Shown here: piece after piece, positions 10,396 to 21,702 of the stretch
Position numbering within the stretch: position 1 is the first letter of the stretch
How the letters are laid out: each line of letters begins with the position of its first letter
Source: Agrocybe praecox
Taxonomy: Eukaryota > Basidiomycota > Agaricomycetes > Agaricales > Agrocybaceae
Length of the DNA stretch: 39,946 bases
Assembly: GCA_964017145.1 (NCBI GenBank)
Contig: CAXHKQ010000194.1
Coordinates: forward strand, 1-39,946
Direction: 5' to 3'
Notes under the pieces: generated by a model
Database searches by the model: none
What the model saw: only the letters and a program-made list of their open reading frames with translations
What the model was told of the DNA's origin: nothing
Position numbers and translations under genes: made by a program

Positions 10396-10530
10396 CAGTA
10401 AAACCTCCCTAAGCCGGAATCCTCGCTTAGCCGGCATTTTTTTCGGTCTTGTTCGGTGTAAGCCGGAAACTCCGCTAAGCCGGAATTTTCGTTCGGTCCC
10501 GTGCGATTCCGGCTTAGGGAGGTTTCACTG
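10396..10530. mobile_element. pogo/Tigger-type MITE
   Basis: A 135-bp element between TA dinucleotides (10394-10395 and 10531-10532). Ends are CAGT(A/G)AAACCTCCCTAAGCC in inverted orientation, about 25 bases with one mismatch. Such CAGT-AAACCTC ends with TA targets are those of pogo/Tigger elements. The core repeats the motif (C)TAAGCCGG in both directions five times, including both termini. No coding capacity. Confidence 0.9.
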
Positions 10531-10532
10531 TA

Positions 10533-13500
10533 GTTCTTTCTTTGATTCGATCTCTCACCTTTCTGTGGAAATGTTTTAACATTTACATAGGACGCGCACC
10601 ATATGGATGGCCGTCCATCATTGACACCAGTTTCGGGCAAACAAGGATGTCCATAATTAGCAGAACCTTTTGATTTCAATCCGTCGAATTCATAGGGTTT
10701 TCTAGCATTTGAATATATCGAACAAAAAATGTGTATACAGATTACGATCGCACCAACAATACGTGCAGATATAAGTACTAGGCTTCTGTTTTACATCTAA
10801 ACATCGACACCCTAACACAGAATGCATGCGCATATGATACACTGCTAAGCACTGCTGTGTTCTGCTGTGCTGTACTAAGCGATTCCGTGTTCCGCGTTCG
10901 CTTGTAATTAGGGGTTGCGCGCGAGTGTCGCTAGCTGTATGCTTGCTGTACACATGTAATGTGTATGTGTGTGTGCTTTGCTGCTGCTTCTCACAGCAGC
11001 AGCAGCAGCATTTCTATGGCATTTTGATATGAAATAAAACGAGTGCGCCGATTGCCGACGGCGGGCGCGCGGTTTTTAGGGGACAACAATGCGCGTGCAT
11101 GTGCGTGTCGAATTGTTCACCGTTTGCCAATGCACGTGGACGTGTTAGATGCAAACACACATCTCCCTCCCGTTGCGCCCGTTTGCATGTGGGCCGTGTG
11201 TGTCGTGGGGTCGACAGATCGGACAAAATGGTTAATAAAGTGTCACATTCGCAGCGCATACGAGAGTGTTATTATTATGATTATTATTTCTATAATGATA
11301 GTATTGCATTTCCGTGGTGAATGCTGCATTTTTGTACGTTAGATATTTGTGTGTACAGAGCTTACTTATGCGTGCAATGTGTGTTTTGTATAATCGCCGC
11401 ACAATAAAAAAGTCACATTCATTACATTTTGTTCTGCGGCGAGAACATATCAATTATATCGCAGCTACATTTGAGCGCACTCACACAACAATCGAATTAC
11501 AAACACACGACGACGAATTACCACCGGGCCATTCCTCGCTGTACATCCGCAGTCTGTGCACACGCATACACAAAAAATACACGAAACCGTGAATTTCTAT
11601 TGATTCCCGTGAAACCTTATATAAATCATTCCATTCATCCATATGGGCCACATCGTTCGCACCGCGTCGACTGAACACACACGATCGCGCACACTCAGAA
11701 ATGACCGATACGCGAGCACGTGTCAACGTATAGAGCGTGCGTCTTCGACGGCGTCTACACAGCGCACATTGCGCACATTTCGTGCACACACTCAGACCCA
11801 AACACATGGCGTTTGAACATATATACGAAATGCGATGCGAAGGTGAGCAAATAATAACACGGCGATGCACACACGCACACATGTGAAGATTAACGCCGCG
11901 ACGCGAATTCCAATAAACCAATTGACGATCCTGTCGTGCGTCGTGCGTGTACACAAACACACATCTGCCGTGTTTGCCGAGTCCATGTGACGAATAAGAA
12001 CGCTCAGTTTAGAGGAAAACTTAATACGTTTTCTTTTCGAGGCCGTACAAATTAAACGAACGTGTTGAAATATTATCTATTGTTTGTGTTTTCAGTCAGT
12101 TGCATTTTTTTGTGGACATCCATGTTTCGTATTCATTATTTTATGAAGTGTGCTGTGAATCATATACTTTCACTGCCATGTGTGCGAAAAAGGCCCAGTC
12201 AGTCATTAATATCCGTGCGCTCACACTAAACTGGATATTGTCCCATGCACAAACGTTATAATACACACACACTCGCACACGGCATATGGAGGCGCACGCG
12301 ATCTCCGGCCCAGCAGCCAAACAGCAGCCAGCAGCAGCAGCAGCTGCAGATGTTCCAAGCGACATATATTACACACGCATGCGCGTGTATAGGCTTTGTG
12401 TGTGCGAACCGGGTGCGCGCGCGATCGCGCAAAAGGGGAACAACGCTTGCGTGTTCGTTTTGATTCGAGGTTTTATTCACGTGCATACATATGTGTGCGC
12501 GCAAATGCATCACAACACAACATTACACCTATACGTCGAGTAGTACGTTATATTACTATATGTGTAGAGCAGCATAAGCCAGCGACGGAGAGAACACGCG
12601 CGCGGATACGAGACGCACGCTTCGCTCGGTTTATCTCTGCGAACCAGTTCGGGCGCTGCGCGTTGTTTGCCAACATATCCCAAATCCGTTGTATACGCTG
12701 CGCAGCAAACGGGTGTTTTTGGCTGCATCGCATGTGTATCGTAGTTTGCGCGTGCCCTGTACGCGAGGATATGCTGCAGAAAGCATGCACATATACGAAA
12801 CTGTGTATCTACATTGTAAGTGCTGGCCACCGTGTAGAGCATTCGCGAATCAACATGCGAGCACACACACGCACACGTGCGCGAGCCATTTGCGCAACAA
12901 AGCCCTAAACTATCCGATTTGGCATGAATGCGTATATGTGCGCGGAGATGAAGCGATATGCGACGCGCACAAAGTGCAATGACTACGAAAAGAGGAGACT
13001 AGCAACAGCATCAACGACAGCAACAGCGACAACCGCGAGAGACAACATGCGCTGCTGGCGAGGCAGCAGAGTCCGCATTTTACGATTTGGCGTACGACGC
13101 GACATCATCGTGTTGCTGCTTTTGCTGTTGCTGCTGCTTCTGCTTCTTTCGCATCGCTCTGTTTGGCCAGATGTGCACATGGCTCGTGCATGCGTGTGCC
13201 ATTTGCATTGTCAGCCAGCGAGCAGCGCGTGCACGCGCTTTGACCTAGCGAATATATTATCTATTGTGTGCAAGATTTGGTCACATCACTGTTCGGGGAC
13301 ATAGAGATTGAGACACGTGTGTGGCATTATTATGCTGCTAAGGCAGCGTATAATACGTCGAATTACTGCTCAATGCTACCATGCGCGATCTCACCCCATT
13401 GTGCGAATATCAATAAAATCATCTCCGGGCTAGTATACACAAACATATACATGCACAACGCACACTTGAACCCGCGGTAGTATATGTGATGTATGTTGCC

Positions 13501-15050
13501 ATTATAATATATTGACTTATCGCACGTGCGCGATTTGCACCCACCGCGAGTGGGTTGTGTACATAGCGTTCGATATGTCGTCGAGATACCACAAATGGAC
13601 GCGCACATTACTCCCAAGCAGCATTGAATGTGTAATGTGTACCTACAACTGCACCCGAATTTACTGTCCACACATCCACACAGACATGCGTTTGTTGACC
13701 CAACACACAGGAGTGTCGCCGCGCGATGCTATCTCGGACAGGAAAACATAAACCCTGTGTGCTGTGTGTATGTGCTGTGTTCGGACCATAACGAGAGATC
13801 GTCAGCACTTTAAAATCATTACCACGCTGCCACTGACTGCGCGGACCACCCGAGTGCGAAATCACTCTACCGTAGTAATACAATACCCAGCATTTAACGA
13901 CACGGACACGCTTACATGCGCTCGCGCGTCCAATGTCGAACCGCACCGCGTGCATCGTGCGCATCCGAATCCCTGATCCGAGCTGCTGCGATTTAGCATA
14001 TCAAAGCGATGCATATAATGTACAATCCGGTGTTCGCCAGTTGGCAGCGCATCGTGCGCGTCGGACACGGCGTCGCAATTACTACGATGCATTTCGCAGC
14101 GCGTCGCGTGCGCATAATAATACGCGCGCCGGTTTGTCGCTGCATACATGCATGCATAATTGGCAGGATCTGCTGCGAGGCTCCGCGTCGTCCGCGTCAG
14201 CGAATATGGCGGATCCGCGTCGTTCAGCTCAGCAGCGACATGCTGGCAACATACATACTATAACGCATATACCCTTCGTTTTTGTATACAGGATGTGCCG
14301 GGCCGGCGTGATTGATGTGCGTGCACGGCGAGAGTGTTTGCATATATAAATTCACACAACACAGCCAGTGTGCATGCATGCGCGCAGCATTATACGAATT
14401 CAATGTTGCGTGCTAACTGTACCATGCGTGTGTGTGTGTGTGCTAATGCGACGCTGTTATGCTCGCCATTCAGCATTCAGCACGGATTTAAAACCGGGTC
14501 CGACGAGTCCGTGCGCACACACACCACACACACAAACACGACACACGAGCATACTGAAACCGCACAGCGAAAAGCGCGTTATGTTGTGGCAGCATTTATG
14601 TTGTATGTTGTGAGCAAGAGCGAGTACGAATTACGAAAACCGACGAAAACGTTTGTCGAGGTTTATACCAGAGACTGGTATAAAACACTCTCGATAAACA
14701 TACCGGCCGGCTACAGTGTACAGTGTACAGTCCAAATCGTATGTAGCAAAGTAGCAAACGCGCACTCTCGAAGAGAGAGTAGAGCGTGCGACGTTCGAAT
14801 GCGCGCGTTTATGCTGCAGTGCGTTGCCATTCAAGCACTAAGACGAATATGAATTTTAGGCATATAAGTATAAACCTTAAATATGTTGAAATTTGTAATA
14901 AATTATCATATTATTGTCATATAGAAAGAAAATAAATCGGTCGAACAAAATATTTACAAATAAATACTTCTAATACACAAATAGTTAGAAATTAGGTATG
15001 ATATAAATATGAATAGTTCCTCTCTGAATATGTAGGATTATATGTTTCTA
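10533..15050. other. TG/CA- and CAG-rich non-coding tract
   Basis: About 4.5 kb dominated by TGTG/CACA, GCGC and short CAG/CTG runs ((CAG)6 near 10994-11011; CAG-like and CTG-like tracts facing each other at 13002-13034 and 13110-13146). Many frames are open here but they translate to His/Cys/Arg/Thr-rich strings dictated by the dinucleotide repeats, with no domain. The last 200 bp are AT-rich. Read as flank or regulatory DNA. Confidence 0.55.
10994..11011. repeat. (CAG)6 microsatellite
   Basis: Six CAG units, preceded by CTGCTGCTT at 10981-10989, so the pair can fold back. Confidence 0.9.
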
Positions 15051-15099
15051 GCATATTCCCATAACTCCCATCGGTAATACTGCCGCCAGACGCCGCTCC

Positions 15100-15431
15100 C
15101 AAACAGAAAACGCGCCGGCCGCACAGTTTTCATTTGGACGCCGACCGAAGTGAATCGTTGGTTTCGTGCTTGCTTGTCCGTGTCCGTGTTCGCGCGTATT
15201 TTCGTTCTGTGTAAACGTTTCGCCGTCGAAGCCTTCAAGAAAACCGAGTGTATTCGAGTGCGCAAGTGCATACAAATCGTCGTCGTCGTCGCCAGTGCCT
15301 GTAGTTTAGTGTGCGTGGATTAGGCGTGAACGATTGCACGCTAGCTAGTTCTGCAGGATATTCTCCTTAGCCGGCCGAATCGAGCCGCCCGGATACCGCA
15401 TCCAGACCAGTCAGCAGCACCAGCAGTCCAG
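15100..15431 (+). other. Candidate non-coding first exon (5' UTR) of a plus-strand gene
   Basis: A GC-rich stretch after an AT-rich flank, without a single ATG over more than 300 bases, ending CCAG|GTAAGC (exon end 15431). That is a consensus splice donor. ATG depletion plus a good donor is what a leader exon looks like when translation starts in a later exon. The 5' limit is approximate; a weak initiator-like ACAGTTTTC lies near 15122. The partner exon is unproven; the terminal exon at 32932 is the only same-strand coding exon found downstream. Confidence 0.4.
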
Positions 15432-18400
15432 GTAAGCGTCGTACATACAAGTATAAAACATGTTCACGCGGTGTGGTTATCGATTTTTGTCCCCCGCTGT
15501 ACGCTCCAAACCCTGGATGTACGGATGGCCAACGCCATACAGCACATGCACGCACACACAAACTATGCTGGGCGGTGTAATATGTGTGCGGTTTGGTGTA
15601 GTGTGCGTGTGTGGGTTCGTGTGTGTCTGCTGGTGTGTTGTGTCTGCGTGCATGCACTTTTCATTTGGCTCGGCAACCGCAAAAGCGGCGGTGGCGGCGC
15701 GAAGGCGCAAAGGCACCCGACGCCACACACACCACACACACGCCAACACGATTCTCTGGTGCTGGCACATGCAATCACGCCGAGCACGCGCACATGCACA
15801 AAGGATGTGAGTGTAATATACACGAGCGTATATGCGCGAAAAACGTGAAATAAAGGGGGTTCCTTCTTCACAAAGAGGAAATCGCGCTCGGTTGCCGTCA
15901 ACGGCAGCGATTCAGCGGCGACTCTTGTTTGTTTTCGTGTGTGTGCGTGCGTGCGTATACGTGTGTGTCGTGTGTGCCATGCCGACAAAATTAATCGCGC
16001 TTGGTGCACTCTCGCGCTGCAAGCATGCGCATGTGTGTGTGCAATGCACCCAGAGGGTTGCTGATGCGAGTAATGCGCGCATGGCTTGGCCTGTTGGCTC
16101 GAACGAGTGCATGTGTGCGTGTGTGTGTGGGATATCGATTTTCTGCCTCAGTCGCCGGTATGCACATTATGAACATACTCAGCAGCACACTGCGCGAAGT
16201 CAGAGTTCAACGGTGCACAATTGCCATTGCGGCGTAAATGTGTGGGTGAGTGTGCATACGTGTCTTTTGGTTCGAATTCGTTTTTTTTTCGGCAGACTCA
16301 AAGGTGAGCGGCCGCCACGCAGTCGCACACAGATGAGAATCGAAATGCATTGCACCATGACGACGACGACGGCGCCGCCGCCACAGCGCACAAAACGCAC
16401 ACTTGAGAGCGGCAGACGCGACGACATCGAATAAGGCAAAAAAGACACGTAGTATGTCAAAAGCCAGAAGCACGTTCGCTTGGCTAGAGAAAGAACGCGG
16501 CGTGTAATGTGCAAAACGCCGACAAACAGAGCTCCTAAAACCGTCGCTAACAAAGACAGACTTATGTCGTCGCGTCATCGTCGTTGTGGTCCATGTTCGA
16601 TTCCATCTATGGTTTGCAAATCGTGCGTGAAAATTGCGGCTATTCAATCGAGGATCACAACATCACCAAATGCATTGCAAACGCACATTTCCGATGATCG
16701 TAAGACGATTGCACATCGCATTCATCATCCATCCCCTTCGTTATTTGTTACGGCGTGCTGAGTGCTGAGTGCACCGTGAAATAAGAGAGGTAGCCTACAA
16801 ACATACAAGCACGCACACACATCCAAATGTAGGGTTCGAAGCACCGTGCTGTGTTGTTGCAACATACATTCAGTACATAGTGCGCTACCGGCTTGCACAA
16901 ACATTGTACATATGATGCTCCTTATGTGCCAAAAGCCACACAATTGCAACTGAAGCACATGTGTGCGTGTTTGCGTACATAGGCCGAGGGATTTGTGGTA
17001 TTGTACACACCGGTGAGCGCGCACAAACATAACCATTTTATGGGTGCACGCACATTCTGCACACGACGACGACGGCATAGCGACAAAAATGTAATGCGAT
17101 GGGCACATTTCGGATCCGAAAAGAAATGTGTGTATAAAACGCAGCAAGAAACACGAGACACGACGACGCACATAACAATGTACTGTCATATGTTGGTACA
17201 TACCCGCCTGGGAATAATTATCGTGAAATAGGGCTTACCTCACGAGTTGCGGCGTATGTGTTAAACACAATGCGCTAACAAGCGGATAATGCCCAACGCA
17301 AAAACAATGGCCATATGTGTCGCATATTGGTTTTCGACGGTGTGATGGTGTGTGTGTGTGTGGAAAACTTGAGAGGTATCCTCGTGTGCGTATGTGTGTG
17401 TGTGTGTGGCGCACTTACCTAAATAACGCGTCACAATCGTTCGTTTGTGTGCGTGTCTGCATGTATGAGAGTTCTTCGCCAGGCGGTTCGTGTCAACATC
17501 GCAGTACATTTAGTTTTGTTTATAACGCGCTGCGCCTTTGGCTCGTAATCTTATTGCGCGCCGCGTCCAAACCCATTTGTTCGGGCGGCAATGTTATGAT
17601 ACGATGACACGCGATCATCAGCACTCGCGAGCCAGTATGTTGTGCTGTATGTTGTATGTTGTGTGGCATTTACGATATATTTAGATCTCACATATCACAC
17701 AACATCACACACACGCACGCCAAAGTGATGATGCTTCGCATTTCGAGAGCAGATCAATATTGTTTCGGAAGGGTGGATGCGCGCGTACTTGTTTTTTTCC
17801 GTCCGTCATAAACAGCGAGCTCAAGTGTTTGTGACATCCGCCGTGACGTGGTAGTTTGGATGCGACTTTGCTGATGAAGGCGTTTCGAGAGGATCAACAA
17901 AACAAGCCCAGCAGACACATTCTTCAATCAACTGCGTTGCGCTCGACAAGTGCATTGGATTGGATAGAAGATGATAGTGTGCGCTCAAGCCCCGGTGCTT
18001 TTCAATTAATGCGATGCATATGCGCGTTTCCATGCGACATGCGACACGTACGCCATTATTACAACATGGTATCACTTTCATGTGCGCACAACTTATACTA
18101 AATCACACGTATTACACGAGACATGTCTCATGTCTCGCCGAGAACCCACGCAGCAATCACATACACTTACAATTTACAAGCGCTGCTAAGATATGCTTCT
18201 TCCGACGAGAGACCCTGCTCATAAATATGCATGTGCCGGTCACGAGCACGCCCGGCGTTGTCGCCGTCGCAACCGCCGTCGTTGCCAGCCAGTGTCGTCA
18301 ATCTCGGCCCAAAGGCCACGGCGGGGTCATTTTCTCGGTTCGTTGTCGCGCGCGCGCGCGCGCGCACGAAGAAATTCAATGAAAATCCATCAGCACACAC

Positions 18401-21292
18401 AATCACGAATTGAGTGCGTGCGTGCGCTCGCGAGAAAGGAGCGACCCGCACAAGTTGTGTTGTTCATTTGTTGTGTGTATGTGTTTGTTTGTGTGTATAC
18501 ATCTTGACACTCCTGGCCCAGCGGGCCATGACGCAACCAGATATCCAGCACAATCTATCCCCGTTCTTGGATGTATGCTGCGCCTCGAGAACACGCACGC
18601 ACGCACATTCTCGCGGGCATGTCTAACTAATGATCGGCCGCGGTGCTACATCGTAAATTCATATAAATGAATGTATAGTAGATAAAGTGTTCTCTTGTGT
18701 GTGTATATTTGAGACTCGCGTATGTGTACACAAGGAAAAAACATACTCAACTTATTCAACTGCGAGTGCGTGAACGGATCAACGACGAGAGCCTCGAGTT
18801 TCGTGTGTGCGTGTGAGTTAGCACGAAGCATAAACTGAACATGCGCACTACAAAGTTGGATAGTATAAACCGTATGCGTAAATCAACATCATCATTAATT
18901 TGAAGAGGAAGAAAGGCGCTCGCTCGTGCTGCACGCGTGCTGCATGCTCCATGTGCGAGCCGGCTCGCCTGATTTGGACTTGAGACTCGAGTGGCGACCG
19001 GCCGCCAGATCATCGCACATCAAATCGAGGCTCGAGTTCCTCCGTCCAAACTTGCACATTCCGCAGCATCTGAATATTACACACAGCAACGACCATTATA
19101 CTCGAGTTTGGTCACGCACACACACACGCACGCACAAGTAGACTGTTAATTCGACCATCACACATCATCATTGCGTGGATGAGGAAATGATTCGCGTTCG
19201 CGCGTGTGCGTCGTGCATGCAGTGAATGTGCGTTTTTTTCTCTCGCCCGTTTTCAATTAAATGGGTGAATGCCGACACCGCACATTGGGCGTATAATGTG
19301 GTCAGCTCGGCGATGCGATCTGCCTGCTCTCTGGTGCTGAGTGAGATCGTGCAATTTGTCGGCTTTTGTCCGGACCGCGCGCGCGCCTTGCTCGTCCGCC
19401 GCCTGTATGCAAATGTGCACACAAACACTAGCGGGTAATATGCGAGCACAAAAAGCCAATTGTAGTGGCTGGTCGTGCTTTCAGCCACCCTGCATCATTA
19501 AACATTCAATTTGGTGTCGCTATCAGAACCGGTCGGCAATGACCGTCATTTGTGGCTTGCGGTCTCCCCTCTCTGGTGATCTCCAATTGCATGACAGATG
19601 AACAGACGCGACGCAGCTCACACACACATCATAATTGCATTATGCACACGACAAATCTGATTTATACTGCGCGCGTTGATGCGAGCGTGTGCCTGGATGC
19701 GGGCACCAACACACAGAAGCTGCGTGTGTGTCCGAATGCGGTTGTGATTCTGGGGTGATGATAATGCGCTCGTATGGGTGAATGGAAACCAAATCGAAAT
19801 TGATGAGGGAACCAGTTAATGCACTCTCAGCGTGTGTGTGATGCAATGAGGTCACAACAGTTCACAGTATCGAATATCTCGAATTAATAACCTCTCGTCT
19901 CTTCATAACCAAATCTGAAAATCGAATTATGCTGTATATCCAGCGCATTCGTAACGCTCCAGCAGTGCATCGTATCGCGTATCGCTGACGTCGCACGGTC
20001 AAAGCCGCGTATCGAGATCAGTTTCGTGTCGCCCATCGAGTCGGTAGGACGCGCGTCGCACGTTTTACGATCGCGGCCATCCATCACGAGTGCACTGTTG
20101 TGGCAAATTAATTGTCCACGTCCAGCGTCAGCAGCAGCATCGGTCGGCAGCAGCAGCAGCAGTAAACAACATATCGTTAAGCCAAAGTAATTATTGTGCC
20201 GCTTCTCCGTGCGTCAGTGAGCGCGAGTGCTGTGCCAGGGCGTACAACGACAAACTGGTTTTCTGCGCCACTGCTTGCGTGCAGCATAACACAATCATCC
20301 CTGCGGAAAGGAAGTCTCCGAGCTCTCGCGCGCGCTCGATTTAACGCAGATTTATAGACCTAAAACAATAATCACCGCATAAAGTGCATCCGCCGGCGGG
20401 CGCACTGGCTTTTGTTCTCCCGCCATCACACAAAGCAGCATACACGCACACACTGAACAAACGACGACGACGATAGGTCGTCGGAAATGGAACTTCGAAT
20501 TATGATGTGTTCTATTCGTTGCCTCTAGTCGTCACCGAATGGGGCGGTTTCGTTTGCATTGGCCCGAGATGTTGAGTGTTGTTACGGGGGGGTTCATTGC
20601 ACTGTGACACGATCGCCGCGAGTTACCGGCGACGACACAATAAACGCTCTACTCACTATTATGTGCATGCGACACAGCAACACGGCGGCAACTGAACTTC
20701 GTCGTCGTCGTCGTGTTCGCGTGTTGACCAGCAGACGCAATTACGCGCGAGTCGACTCCGACTCGAACACACCGGTCCTCTGCAATTACATTTGGATATG
20801 ATACGCGCAGCGGCATGTCGGACTGCCGACATTCAACATGCAAGAAACTGGATATTATACCAGTGTACCAGTGTGCATGTAATTGTGTGCTAGCCAGCCA
20901 GCGAGCCAAGCAGTTCAGAACTGGAAAAGAACAATAACGCAGCACGTGCAGATGAACAGAAAAAAACTGAACATATCATCGAATCGATTCTACGAGCGCA
21001 CAGAACGTAGCGCGTTGCGCAACGCAGAGCAAGTCATTAAACAATTGACTGACCCGTGTCTTTTTCCGACTGTGCGGCGCAGCAGTGGGCTCGGGCTCGA
21101 TCGTTTTCTTTTCTTCTTTGCTATGCGCGCGATGTACGTGCACGATTAGACCGAACCAAAAACGGGCGCAATTGTTGGCTGCCGCTGCTGCGATGCATTA
21201 CGTACGGGAAATGCTTGCACGTCTTTGATTGAATAGCTCCACGACGCCACGACGTCGTCTCCCATGTTCGCCTCCATTACTCGCGCAACATG
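15432..21292 (+). other. TG/CA-rich non-coding tract, presumed intron
   Basis: Starts with GTAAGC. Rich in TG/CA, CG and CAG runs ((CG)n at about 18347-18366, (CAG)5 near 20147-20162). No exon with recognisable protein similarity was found on either strand, though small exons could be missed. Intron status depends on the inferred first exon. Confidence 0.4.
18347..18366. repeat. (CG)n alternating run
   Basis: About ten CG units in a row, a potential Z-DNA former. Confidence 0.85.
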
Positions 21293-21294
21293 TA

Positions 21295-21702
21295 CAGGGT
21301 GCGCTATATTCGTTGGAGCTATGAGAACATTGAATAACTTTTGAATGAATCTACCGATTTTTATAAACTAAATATTTGCCTTTTTTATGAATTTTTGATC
21401 GGTATAGAGATCATATATGCACTAATTTGTGTCTTGAGCTCGTATTTGGTCTGAAGCATACTGTCGTTCGATTTGCATTCCAAAGAAACTTAAAACAATG
21501 ATTCTTCTTCACTCCAACCAGTTATGTTCAACATATTTTTTTCAATAAACGTCGTACGGAACAAAATATTACAGAGGCGTTGAAATGGGAGATACTAAAG
21601 AAACTGAAAAATACGCGATAAATTGCAGACTAGTTCGCTGAGGTGCCAATCGAGTAGCGGTGATGAGATGGTGTATCCAAAACTAGTCTCAACAAATTGT
21701 AA
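21295..21702 (-). mobile_element. Truncated mariner-superfamily deletion derivative (copy 0)
   Basis: The end CAGGGTGCGCTATATTCGTT, preceded by TA (21293-21294), matches the ends of copies 1 and 2 (31494-32750 and 32039-32735). Read on the minus strand it keeps a transposase-tail remnant (YELKTQISAYMISIP) like the VDELK..AEM.AIPE tails of this superfamily. The copy stops at the LINE 3' end (21703) and no continuation was recognised on the far side of the LINE. Confidence 0.75.

Noticed and set aside
16225..16290. GGTTCGAATTCG followed by a T run, resembling a tRNA B box and Pol III terminator
   Set aside because: No acceptor stem, D arm or anticodon arm can be folded upstream.
11481..19488. 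Many open frames of 60-200 codons on both strands
   Set aside because: They translate the TG/CA, CG and CAG repeats into His/Cys/Arg/Thr-rich strings, overlap each other on both strands and have no domains.
19884..20087. 67-codon minus-strand frame with ordinary amino-acid use
   Set aside because: No domain, no splice context, and no neighbouring exon to join.
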